Source of the DNA: Litoditis marina
Lineage: Eukaryota > Nematoda > Chromadorea > Rhabditida > Rhabditidae
DNA: 64,000 bases
Reading direction: 5' to 3'
Assembly (NCBI GenBank): GCA_964036275.1
Contig: OZ038434.1
Location: 16,233,879-16,297,878 of the forward strand
Below are positions 35,298 to 47,200 of the stretch, one piece after another (position 1 is the stretch's first letter; each line of letters begins with the position of its first letter). The position numbers were made by a program, and so were the translations under genes. The notes under the pieces are model-generated. The model did not search any database, was not told the DNA's origin, and saw only the letters and a list, made by a program, of their open reading frames with translations.

Positions 35298-38200
35298 TTA
35301 TTGGTACTGCCACACGAGACAAGAGGTACTGCCAGAATGGAAGAAACAAGTCGCCTGAAATCGATAGTTTTGAACTCGACAAAAAAATCTTCCGAATAGA
35401 ACCATTTAAAACTACGCCACTGTTCACATCGCACTGTCGCTTAAGACTAATTTGCAGCTAATTTAAGATATTCCATCGTTATGCAGCTACTACTATTCTG
35501 CTTTATGGTACACACATAGGAATTTCGTGACCAGGGTTAAATCCACAGTAAACCCGTAGTAAGGCGAACCCGTGGTAGATCCGCAGTAAACGTGCAGTAA
35601 ACGTGCAGTAAACCCGCAGTAGATTCATAGTAAACTATTCAAAAGTGCGTGCTTCGTGTGGAAATGCAATATTATGACTCAAAAACTGAAGGGATAAACG
35701 TATCGGAGATTATACAAATCAGTTTCGAGAAAATGAGCAGATATTTTTTTTCAAGTCTGACAGTTCAACTTTTTTCGATCGTTATGATGAGTTCCTGACA
35801 AATGCATTTCTACAATATGAGTATTCAATCGTTTAAAATGGAATGAATTGACGTTTTACTTAGCAAATCATGATGGAAAACCATATAATGGAAATTTACG
35901 AGAAGAACTTTCATAGTTATGGCTCATAACTTCAATTTCTTTACCAAATCATGATTGACCAAAAATTTGTTCCGATATCCTGATGTACAACTAATATTCA
36001 TACATATTGGAAAATTGAATGAATTTCCACCCTTAAAAACGAATTTTGAAAAAAATATTTTCCGCCCTTACTTAAGTACGGACTTCTCCATCACTAGTCG
36101 TTGAGGTTTGAGTTGATTTCGGTTTAATTACCCAAGTTTGAGGTACTTTTCGAGAACAGAAAGGTATTCTATTATCCTTTGACGTTGATAGGGAGCATGG
36201 AACGCTCCTATTGCGTTAAATAAAACTATTTTTTGAAAAAGTATTATTTTACATAATTTGTGGTAGATTTGAATATCAATTAGTTTACTGCGCAGTTACT
36301 GCGGGTTCACTGCAGATTTACTGCCGATTTACCCCTGGTAGTACCGCGGTACTACCAGCGGTAAATCTGCAGTCAAACCGGGGTAGAACTGCAGTAACTT
36401 TGCTGTCAATTAGCGGTTTTTATTTCCCTGTGAAATATAGAGAACCCAAAAAATTTAAGTGAATACGAACACCAACCTCCTAACCACTACAGACTCCAGA
36501 CCGCTCATCGGTAGGCGCTTCCAGTTGCAGTAGCCAGGCGGTAGTTACAGTGACCGGACGGCAGTTACATGCCAGAAGGCCTGAGCAGCGGACGTTTCTG
36601 AAAAGTGAAAAATATAAACTATCCATAATCGGTTCGTGGTTCTAAGTATACTGATCGAATCTATTGAAACGAAATTAAAACCAAAATAGTAGTTTTCATA
36701 AGTTGAGTTAAACTTGGTTAATAATGTTAATATGATGACTTCTTGAGTTCTAGATACTTTAGAGAGACTACACACCTCTAACACTACAAATAGCTACTGG
36801 ATTGTATTCATACCCTCGTAAATATGTAAGCCAGCTGCACCTAGTGGAGTATATAATGCCCGGGTGAATGAGCAAACTACAAAAACTAAGAGAACTGTTC
36901 GCTAGACGGTGCGAGCTACCCACAACTGACTAAGAACCCAGCAAATTTGCTAATATTGAAGATGAAGTGTCACGAAAGGAGGTCAAATACAAATATTGAT
37001 TGGGTGAAGATTAAACTACAGATTCTATATTTATTCTTGTGCAGACTCACTTACGCTCCATCAGGGAACGAAGGGGTGGCTCCTAGCTTCTCACAATCGG
37101 AATCGGCTCTCGGCCCTAACGAGTAGAACACCTGTCCGAACATATCGCTTCCTGAAAATCAATTTATGTGAACAGTATGTTCGAGGGAAACATGTTGAGA
37201 GATCGCCAGAGAAACTTTTTGAAATAAATAAATTGCCAGTCGTACCGGAGTACACAAAAAGGGGGGGGGGGGAATAAGAAGAGTGAGAGATAAAAAACGA
37301 AGCGGGATGAAAAAAGGAAACTCCCAGTCTTTGTTAGCTCTAACAAATTAGTTTGAGAGCTTAATTAAGGTCTGATTCATTTTAAGGTCCCAACGAAGGC
37401 GCAAAAATGGTTAACTTTCCTGAACTTCAGCGAATACAAAAAAACAAGAGTGAAAGAGAGAAAGACAGTGAAAAGAGAGCAAAGAGGGGAGAAAAATTAA
37501 AAACAAGTATGGGGGGGGTATGAAGGGTAAAGAATATTTTGTTTTGGTTCTTTAGGTAAGTGAATCAATCGAGTTATGATAAAAAATCACCTAACAATCA
37601 GAATGAGTCTATCTCATTTATTGGTAAATACTACTAAGGAGAGACGAGCTTGGTGTGTCGATTGTCGAATGAGCAATGATTCGAGTTCCTTGATACATGG
37701 ACTTTTGGCGCGCAATTTGTTGTTTGTTTGACCCCTTATCTATGGTTGCCATTGGGAAAGTGGGGCTGGACTCGTGGGAAACAACAATTTGGGTGAACTC
37801 TGATCACTCAGAAAATTAGGAATGGGTGAAAGCTAACCTCAGTGTCATTCTTAAACTGTCGAGAATAAAGAAAGAAAGAGGGTAAGAGGAACAGAGCAAA
37901 AGAGAGTGAGAGAGTTGGAGAGACGACAAACCATTAAATCTCGCAAAGTGTCTTCTTCATTCCTACTTCTACAACAACATTTTCACTTCGTTTTAGTTAC
38001 TAAAATCTTATCGCAAACTAATCTGATTGCCTAACACGAAAGAGCTTTTGAATAAAACATATACTGTCAGAAAGTTGAATTTCATAAATAGTCATAAAAA
38101 GTTAGCATGTGTACTGTAGGAGTCTTAGTAGAAAAGATGTCGACTATATTCATTCGCAAGTTTGATCGCCTATGCTCATACTACCTTCATAAATCAGTTA

Positions 38201-41200
38201 GAGATGTGAAGCATGCCTAGCCAGAATACGATAACTGGACAAACGTAAAATCCACACCAATACCCAGTTTTGTGCATTCAAGTTTTGTTTACAATCAAAC
38301 GGTGTCCGGTATTCAACATTCAAAACTAGTTACTAAACGAAAAAAAACAGCCCACAATCCATTCAAATACGAATTGGCTCACACGCGAAGAATTGGTTCA
38401 AATGCGAGCTAGATCCAAAAGCTATAGTTTGAAGGCACGGCGTCGACAAGAAACACATCAACACATATTAATTTTTATTTTCTCACATACACTGGATACA
38501 TGTATGCCTGGCCGTGGCCTTTTAGTTGATAAAAAGAGGAAATGGAGCAAAAACAGTACCTTTTCATACCACTTCGGGACCAGGAGGGAGAAGACTGCTG
38601 CAACGGGCCTTCTATCTTCTCCTATCCATTATGTATCTCGTCATCGTCATGTACAGTTTTCTAAAACACTTCAATATTATTATTATCATGAACAATATTC
38701 AGTACTGAACCCGAGTCAGACGTAAGGCGACTGTGTTGGATGCTCAATTCAATCACCCATTTTTTTAACAATACGAATTTCGAATAACCTTAATTTCAAC
38801 AATACAAAAATAGTCGTACTTCACTAGATAAAACCCAAACTCCCACGCTCTCCCCTCTTTTGTAGTTTAATTACCCAGATAAAACACCTGTTTTTAATAA
38901 ATTTCGGTGTACAATAAAGTCGCCTCACGTATGGCCCGATTGCTAATATCATGACATGAATAGTATTGAGTACTAAAACTGTTTACAAACCATACATGAC
39001 AACACATCATTTAAACGGAAGTTGGTACCTTCCTTTCGTTCCACCCAACCCAGCTGGGCAGCTGGCCAATGTTATTTTCACAAATGTTTAATTTCCACTT
39101 TTCCAGAATCCACTTCCACTTTTCTAGAATTCCAAAGACAGCCAGCAAAACAACGAATCAATCAATCAATGTTGGGTATGAGATGAAGAAAAAGAGTTAG
39201 CTTGTCTTTTGGTTAAAAAAGCACGATTATGTGTTCCGATCGCAACGTTTCCGTCCTAAACCGCAATAAATTTTCAATTGCAGTTTGACGGACCGATGTC
39301 ACGGGATTGGTCCACATAATCGTCCTTCTTTAAACTGGGCCAAATAGACCTATTTCTAATACGAAACTTCTGGTGAATAGGAAAGGGGACGAGGGTGAGA
39401 GGTGAATAGGAAAGGGGGCGAGGGTGAGAGGTGAATAGGAAAGGGGACGAGGGTGAGAGGTGAATGGGAAAGGGGACGAGGATGAAAGGGGACGAGGGGG
39501 GGGGGGGACGAGGGTCTTGGGTTGGTGAAAAATCACCGTACGTTCAGGGAACGCCTTGTTCAGGGATCTTTCAGGAATATTTCAAGATTAAAACACCGAA
39601 CGAACACTGAAAATTCGCTGAATTCTGCCTGAACGCACCCCGAAAAAGCAGTTATGTTTCAATGAACGGAGGTTCAGGGAAAATTCAGGGTAAAATCAAT
39701 GAAAAAACACGGAAATTTCAGAGATTTTACGCTGATAAAACGCCGAAAAAATGTTCGGTGTCAAGACATTGAACGGACGGTACTTTGTCAGGGATAAAAC
39801 TGGGTGGGAATCCTGAAGAAGCCCTTTGCCGCGGCAATCGCGTAACCAGTACTAGATACGGCGCGGCCAGGGGTGCCCTGATTTGATATTTGTAAAAAGC
39901 CAGCTCAACTTCGAAGTCTGAAGATGGACAGAAAAGATATAATGAAGTTCTGAAGTTTTACTTTAGTCTTACTTTAATGAACTTTTCTGTCTCAAAATTT
40001 AATAATATTTTTGAAAATATTTTTTTGAGAAAATATTTTTTTCTAAAAATGATTTTTTGATAATATTTGCGGAAAATACTTTTAACAAGAAAAAATCCTA
40101 TTAATTTTTACTGAGTAATTGTTAGATAACAACCGGGAAATTTCAGGGTTTTTTCAGGGTTTGTTCACCGTCCCGTCATCAATCGTTCGGTGAACGTTTC
40201 ATGAATCGTACCCCGAACGATTGATGATGGTACCCCGAACGGATCCTGAAAAATCCCCGAATATTAATTCTCTGTGGTGAAAGGGGACGGGGGGTATGGC
40301 AAAGGGAAAGAGGGCTGAGGCGAAGGGGACGAGGGGTGGATTGATAATTAGAGAGAAATCAAGTCAAATTTAGTTTCCGATTACTCCATAATACTTTCCT
40401 TGTTCTATATCTTTATTATTGATTCATCTTTTCCCCTTTCACCCTCGTCCCCTTTCCTATTTCTGGATATCTGTAGAAAATTGCGAATAAAAGCCTCACC
40501 TGTCAGCAGCTATGGCCAAAAGTGGCACTTGCTATCCGTGCTGAAGTAGCGACCCGCCTGCCAACAGCACATCATACACGGAGATATCTCCAGGAACAGG
40601 CCGATTTCAACCTTCTTGGCTGGAAATACAATATAATTTGTTAATATTATGATTAGGGCCATTAGGGGAAATGTCTGTCTGCGACTATACGCAAATTTCC
40701 ATTTTTATACCAAATTAACTTCTAGCAACTAATTATCGCTGGAAATGTTGGCTGAAGAACTACAAACTTGCACACAACAGACAAAAATTATAAACTACAG
40801 TAATCCCAGTATAGTTTTTCAACGTGGATCACAAAGGTACATCAATGTAGAACGAGAAGACAACGATGATGAGTAATGTTCAATTATGAGCAGAGAAGAG
40901 ACGACTCACTGAAATTGCTGGTACGCATCTCGAGAACGGCAGCCTTGATTGCGGGGCGGCTCGAGAAAATCACAAGACGACTTCTACCTGCAAACTAGCT
41001 ATGATGAAGAAAATATAACACCATCGACCCTCATTCCAATCATGTTAGGAAACGTTGTACACGCTGCTGTAATCAACTCGAAATGTATGAATCGCTGTGA
41101 AATATCGCCTGAACTCCGAAAAATCTGATTTTAAAGTCAATTCGAAGACTCACCAATCGGATATTTGTACTTGTTCACATCCCCGTACAGCTTATTCACG

Positions 41201-44200
41201 ATGAAACAGCAAATTGTCATCATACCATGAAGACTGCGGTCAAACACGCTATCCGTGCTGAAGTAGCGACCCGCCTGCCAACAGCACATCATACACGGAG
41301 ATATCTCCAGGAACAGGCCGATTTCAACCTTCTTGGCTGGAAATACAATATAATTTGTTAATATTATGATTAGGGCCATTAGGGGAAATGTCTGTCTGCG
41401 ACTATACGCAAATTTCCATTTTTATACCAAATTAACTTCTAGCAACTAATTATCGCTGGAAATGTTGGCTGAAGAACTACAAACTTGCACACAACAGACA
41501 AAAATTATAAACTACAGTAATCCCAGTATAGTTTTTCAACGTGGATCACAAAGGTACATCAATGTAGAACGAGAAGACAACGATGATGAGTAATGTTCAA
41601 TTATGAGCAGAGAAGAGACGACTCACTGAAATTGCTGGTACGCATCTCGAGAACGGCAGCCTTGATTGCGGGGCGGCTCGAGAAAATCACAAGACGACTT
41701 CTACCTGCAAACTAGCTATGATGAAGAAAATATAACACCATCGACCCTCATTCCAATCATGTTAGGAAACGTTGTACACGCTGCTGTAATCAACTCGAAA
41801 TGTATGAATCGCTGTGAAATATCGCCTGAACTCCGAAAAATCTGATTTTAAAGTCAATTCGAAGACTCACCAATCGGATATTTGTACTTGTTCACATCCC
41901 CGTACAGCTTATTCACGATGAAACAGCAAATTGTCATCATACCATGAAGACTGCGGTCAAACACCTGAAACACAAAGAAGCGTATGAAAAAACCTGTTTT
42001 TCAAATTTTTGGATTGAATTACGTGAAATTTGACTGTTTTTATAGAACTAATCTCTCAACCAGCGGTGACCACAAAGGTTCTCGACTTTAGGGCAAGTAC
42101 AACCTCCCCCTAAAAATGTAGTTTACCGAGAACCGTGAATTACGATGCCCAATTTTAGATACAATTTTTGTGGGTTAAGATGAATTTTTCGTACCATCTA
42201 CCACATTAACATGAGTTTAGGTAAGGAAACTAGGTAACCGACCGGATTCGCTGAGATAAATAGCGACTAGGAAGGATAAGCTATAGTTTGTTCCACCCAA
42301 TCATAACCCTCTACAGTAATATACTCAAACTTCTAGATCAAATTTGGTATGTTGACTTTTTGGATTTCCTCATAATTTAGGTGGTGTCTTCTGCGCCTTG
42401 ACTATTACAAAATTTGAAAATTTGGAATAAACATATTGGTTCATTCGTTAGAAAAGGCCTCCTGAATATTTGACGGATTACTGTAGAAGGACACCGACTG
42501 GTGAAACAGAGTATAGAACCAGCTGAGTATAGACACACGCGATCCACAATAAAAGACTGGCACCAGTTAGCGAAGGTTGGTAAACGAGACGATACACGTA
42601 AAGATACTACATACTACTGTCTGCCTATCTTCGAAATATACGTTTGTTAGTTCGTTACTCATTTCCACTAAAAACCAACATTCTTCCCCAAATAGAAACT
42701 AGTAAATAATGAGTTTACCTTTGTGTTTTCCAACTGGAAGGGTTCGGTTCCGACGCGACTGGTGGTGAGAAGAGGAAAGGTTCGACCACCTTCCCGGCGA
42801 AATGATCTTCGAATGCCGAAGAAGAGACAAAGGGCGATAGACTAGTCAAACCTGGAGAGAAATAGAACATTCAACATTATCACAAACTATATTTCGCTAT
42901 ATCTCTAATCACCAACTGAAAACTTCCATTTACATCTGAACTGGTTAAGCGAACCAGTGAAAACTATTCAGGCTAAAAAAGTTTAGAGGTTTCGAAGAAC
43001 AAAAAGTTATAAAATAGTGACAAGCCGCATGATATCAGGATAATCAAAACGGAACGTCTCCTAAACCTTATTCATATAGCTAGAGAAAACGGCTTCAAGA
43101 ACGAAAAACGTACCTTTCCCCTGCATGACAGGCTGATGGGAACGAAATTCTCAACGGTGTCGGTTTTCCAACAAAGGCAACTATAGATAAGGGGTCAAAC
43201 AAACAACAAATTACGCACCTAAAGTCCGTGTAGCATCGCTCATTCATTCGACACACAAACCGCTCCGCTTCACTCACACTCTTCTTGGTAGTATTCCGTA
43301 ATAAATGTGATAATATCAAGCTATTTTGTTAGTTAGTTTTCTATTGATTAGTTTGCTTCACTGAATAACGTTTTTTTCTCATTGCTACATGTTTGTTTTT
43401 CCAAAAACACTGCCCTCTCTCACTTCCAGACTCGGTTCGGTGACGGTTTGGCCCTGTCCATACCCTGTGTCGTCCGTCTTTCCTGGGGGTCTGCCGTTCT
43501 ATTGTCCCGAAGCCTACCTGTATCCCCCAAGTAGCTGCAACCTCGTCTCTACAGAGGTTCGTCCAATTCTGCATTATAAATGTTTCCGTGTCACAGAAAA
43601 GAAGCCTGTTTGTACAGTTTTTGTTTTGCATTCGACGAAATTTGTCACAGTAACGACGTGTTTTCACTTACGGTTCCGTTTCTCTGATTCTACCTTTCTA
43701 CCACTTACTCACGTTGCGTAGTTAGGTTTCGTTTTCATTTATCTACGTTTCGTTTTCATTTATCTACGTTACGTTTTCAGATTCAACGTTTGTCGATGCT
43801 CCTTGCTCGTCGTTCAGACTGTTCAGGGTTTTCGTCCGGTGCCCCTCTCCCTTGATGCCAGCTGCTCACCACTCATATGCTGCCACCCGGACTGGATTGA
43901 GGTTCGACTCATACTCTAGTATTGTTGTCGAAATAGGCAGAAAGTTAAATGGACGAATTCCTTTATGGCTAATTTCAGGAAAGTTTGCGCGATTTCTGAT
44001 GTGAAATAACGATTATTCACGTATTTGGAACAAAAAACAGTTTCGGATAGTCACACTTCACTGGTGTATGGTTTGATGATTTTGCATCAGAATTGCCTCA
44101 GTTTTAATCTGGTTTCACAGCAAAGCAGCTTGTTTCAGAAAATGATTTGGCGGAGTTTTATAGTAATATTCAATAAGTAATTGAACATATATAGTAACGC

Positions 44201-47200
44201 TCAGAGTAGTAATATTTAACTTGTTAGCCTCTTCTTTCTCCAGATTCTACCTCTGAGCGGATCGGCCCAGTTTTTCTCCTGTGCTTTCTGCCACCCGCTG
44301 TCTCTTGCTGCTGCCACCCGAAGACGTTCAGAGGCGCTATTGCTGTTAGTTCAATTTTTTCACGTTCACGTAGGGTCATAGGATGCTGATGTAGAATAAT
44401 GCAGATTTCGAAAGTTTGAAGACGGTTTAGTAACCATCGCCAAAAGTTTTTATCTGGGTCATAGTTTTTAGTCTATTGATTAACATACCTTGAACATATA
44501 CCAGTAAAGTGTGACTAGCAACCGCTTTTTCGTTAAAAATACATCTAATCTTTGATTTTCGGTTCAAAAGTTCAAAGCAATTTTGAGTTTTTTGTCACGT
44601 CTCACCCAAACTTGCAGTATGGTCGGAAATATCGTTAGAATAGCGATTGTAGTTTTTTCTGGAACCGTGTTGAAACTGTTGCTTCTTGCAGTTAACTACA
44701 CACATGGCAGACGTCTACACCTACATGTCATGCCCAGGAGGTCCCTGGAGGTACCTGTCTCAGGAGGTTCCCATTTGATTCTGTTAGAAATGTCCTTTCG
44801 GTTCGGAAATCTGTATCGTGGAATAAAGGAGACACGAGGCACAGTCAAAAATGTAAGTTTTCTTCTCTGTATTAAGGGCTTGCTCTTGCCTGAGCAAGCC
44901 TTTACGGTTCATGTTGCGATCTGTGTGTTTTTAGTTTGATCTCATACATTTTTGTGGCAAAATTAGTTGCAGTTCCGTAGGTTTTATAGAATAGCATCTT
45001 GTTGAAGGGGGACAGAAAGGAAAGTTAATATGAAAAAGGTTTTCAAGAAAACCCGATAAGTATAACTTTCAATTCAAACTAACGAATCGCGCGCAGCGCG
45101 AAGCGCTGTGCGAGATTTGTCTTTGGTCCGGCTAATGCGCGCTTCCGTTTTTTTAGTTTCTCCTCAAAAAGGCTGAAAATTGCAAAACAAAGTTTTTATT
45201 GATGTACATGTTTTCTATAGCTAATTCCCTAACCGTGTTTCAAATTTCAGCGAAATCGGTTAAGTTTGAGCCAAGTTATGACCTCATGCGCTTCATCAAG
45301 AGCGCCAACTTCCGTCGTGTGTGGGTGGGTGGGTGGGTGTGTGTGTGGGTGGGTGGGTTGTGACAAGAAAAGTAAACCCAGTTTAAGTGTTTCTACTCAA
45401 CCGATTTCGTTGAAAATTGTGGAAGACATGTGATACAAATATATGTGACGTCAACTTTGCACTTTTCAAAATCGACGTCATCTGGTCTCCAGAATCCCAG
45501 AATAAATCACTCTCAGATTGAGTTTCACCGTTAATTGACCCTTTCTAAGATATTACCATCGTTTAAAAATAAATGTGACGTCAACTTTGCACTTTTCAAA
45601 AATGACGTCATCTGGTCTCCAGAATCTCAGAATACGTCACTTTCAGATTGAGTTTCTCTGTTAATTGACCCTTTCTAAGATATTACCATCATTTGAAAAT
45701 ATATGTGACGTCAACTTTGCACTTTTCAAAAATGACGTCATCCGTTCTCCAGAATCCTGAAGGACGTCAGGAAAAGAATACTTCATACTCAAATAAAAGT
45801 CACGATGGCATCATATTTCAATTTTCGAGCAAATCGGTAATTGTTACTCTAAGTTACAATACAGTTTGAGTTGTCGACCGGACAGAGAGAGTGAGAGAGC
45901 GTGCTAAATGGAGAGACGCAGACACTTTCCGAAAAAATGTCTATAACTTTGATTAAAACGATTTTTTCTTAATTTTTTTGCTCCGCGAGTGTTTGAGTGG
46001 TAACAAAACACGACATTTCTAGTAGAAATCTATTACTTTTCTCGAACTTATGTGAAGTGAGAGGGCGGATTGTGAATTCAACAAAGCATCAGCATATTAT
46101 AAATGTATACTAAGCTTTCCATTAATATTATGATGATTCACGAGGTCATTTGATGTGTAAGACCTACCCGCTGGAAGACATGTACAAACGCCTGCTCAGC
46201 CTGCTTGACGGTGGATGCGTTCCCCTTCACCCTCCAAGTCTGAAGTATGTCAGACAAGTGTCCGGCCTGAAATATAACATTTAATAGTTTCCTCTGTTAT
46301 TTTCATACTTGTTACTTTATGACGTGTAAGGGCTGGGCGTGTGAGAGTGAGATTGTATGATGAATTCAAGAACGAAATTGGAAATACGTTGAGCCGCGAA
46401 GTTCGAACTCATTTCTCCGCTCTATTCTTACATGAAACAAGAAGGTGAGAGTACACCACATGATACAATCGTGTCGCACACATGCGTGCGTGAAATAAAT
46501 ACTAAATACTAAGAGCTGCCCTTGGTAGTTGAAAGACTTTCTAACCTTGAACACTGGAGACTCAACGATTTCAAAGGAACTTCGTATTTTCCCTTTGTCA
46601 AGTGGAAGTTTTCGGGTGGGTGCTTTCTCTCCAATGTCCTTCCGAAGTTTCTTGACAGCAGTGTGCGATTTAACCGACTCCTTCGTGTCCAACATACACT
46701 AAAAACATACACCAGTAAGGTTCGACTAAGCAACGAAAAGTAATCCGTTTTCTGATGTAAACACGTGAAAATTCAGGATTTTTCATAAAAAGTAGACCGA
46801 TTTTCATCTTTTCGGCTAAAAAGTAGTCCGTTTTTCGAATTTTTCTGACTATTCGAACAACTTTACTGGTGTATGACTAAAAACACCGTTTGGGATAGAT
46901 GAACAGCGAGCTATGGGGGGGGGGGTAATGGATTTCTGTGTTTATTGTGTTCATGCCTGAACTAGTTGAGGATCTACGGGGAAAAATGAGCATGATCAGC
47001 CCATGGTGTGAGCGTGAGCAGTTCCGAAAACGCAAAATAATAGTAATGTTGCTTAGAATCTTCATAATTTACCCCCAAAAGTAAGCATGATAAAATCGGA
47101 ATCGGGCAAAAGTGACAATCAGCCAATATCAAAAAGGGGCTATTTTACGTATGATTGTGTTCTAAACATCACCTCACAAGGTAGGTCGACATAGTCTATG

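Larger units (their letters stand above)
36431..40499. other. Introns and repeats of the long minus-strand gene
   Basis: Apart from the exon at 37055-37151 no firm coding sequence. A minus-strand exon-like segment at 36600-36480 (acceptor TTTTCAG, WLLQLEAPTDERSG) is possible. G tracts lie at 37260-37272 and near 37510; purine-rich tracts at 37440-37500 and 37865-37925. Confidence 0.4.
43320..46167. other. Long intron or unresolved gap in the minus-strand gene
   Basis: No firm exon. Plus-strand segments at 43431-43556, 43783-43901 and 44245-44340 have acceptors and Cys/Pro-rich frames (PCPYPVSSVF, SCSPLICCHPDW) and share GCTGCCACCCG words; a small nested plus-strand gene is possible but weak. 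GC-rich GCGCGCAGCGCGAAGCGC lies at about 45087, and GTGGGTGG simple repeats at 45320-45358. Confidence 0.35.

Noticed and set aside
35298..35355. A longer ending for this exon, read through to 35255
   Set aside because: A recount shows three C at 35338-35340, which moves the frame to a TAA at 35298-35300, so the longer ending is wrong.
44583..44939. 118-residue plus-strand frame
   Set aside because: No splice support or family; contains the chance palindrome GGCTTGCTCTTGCCTGAGCAAGCC-like sequence near 44880, and base use matches the surrounding intron.
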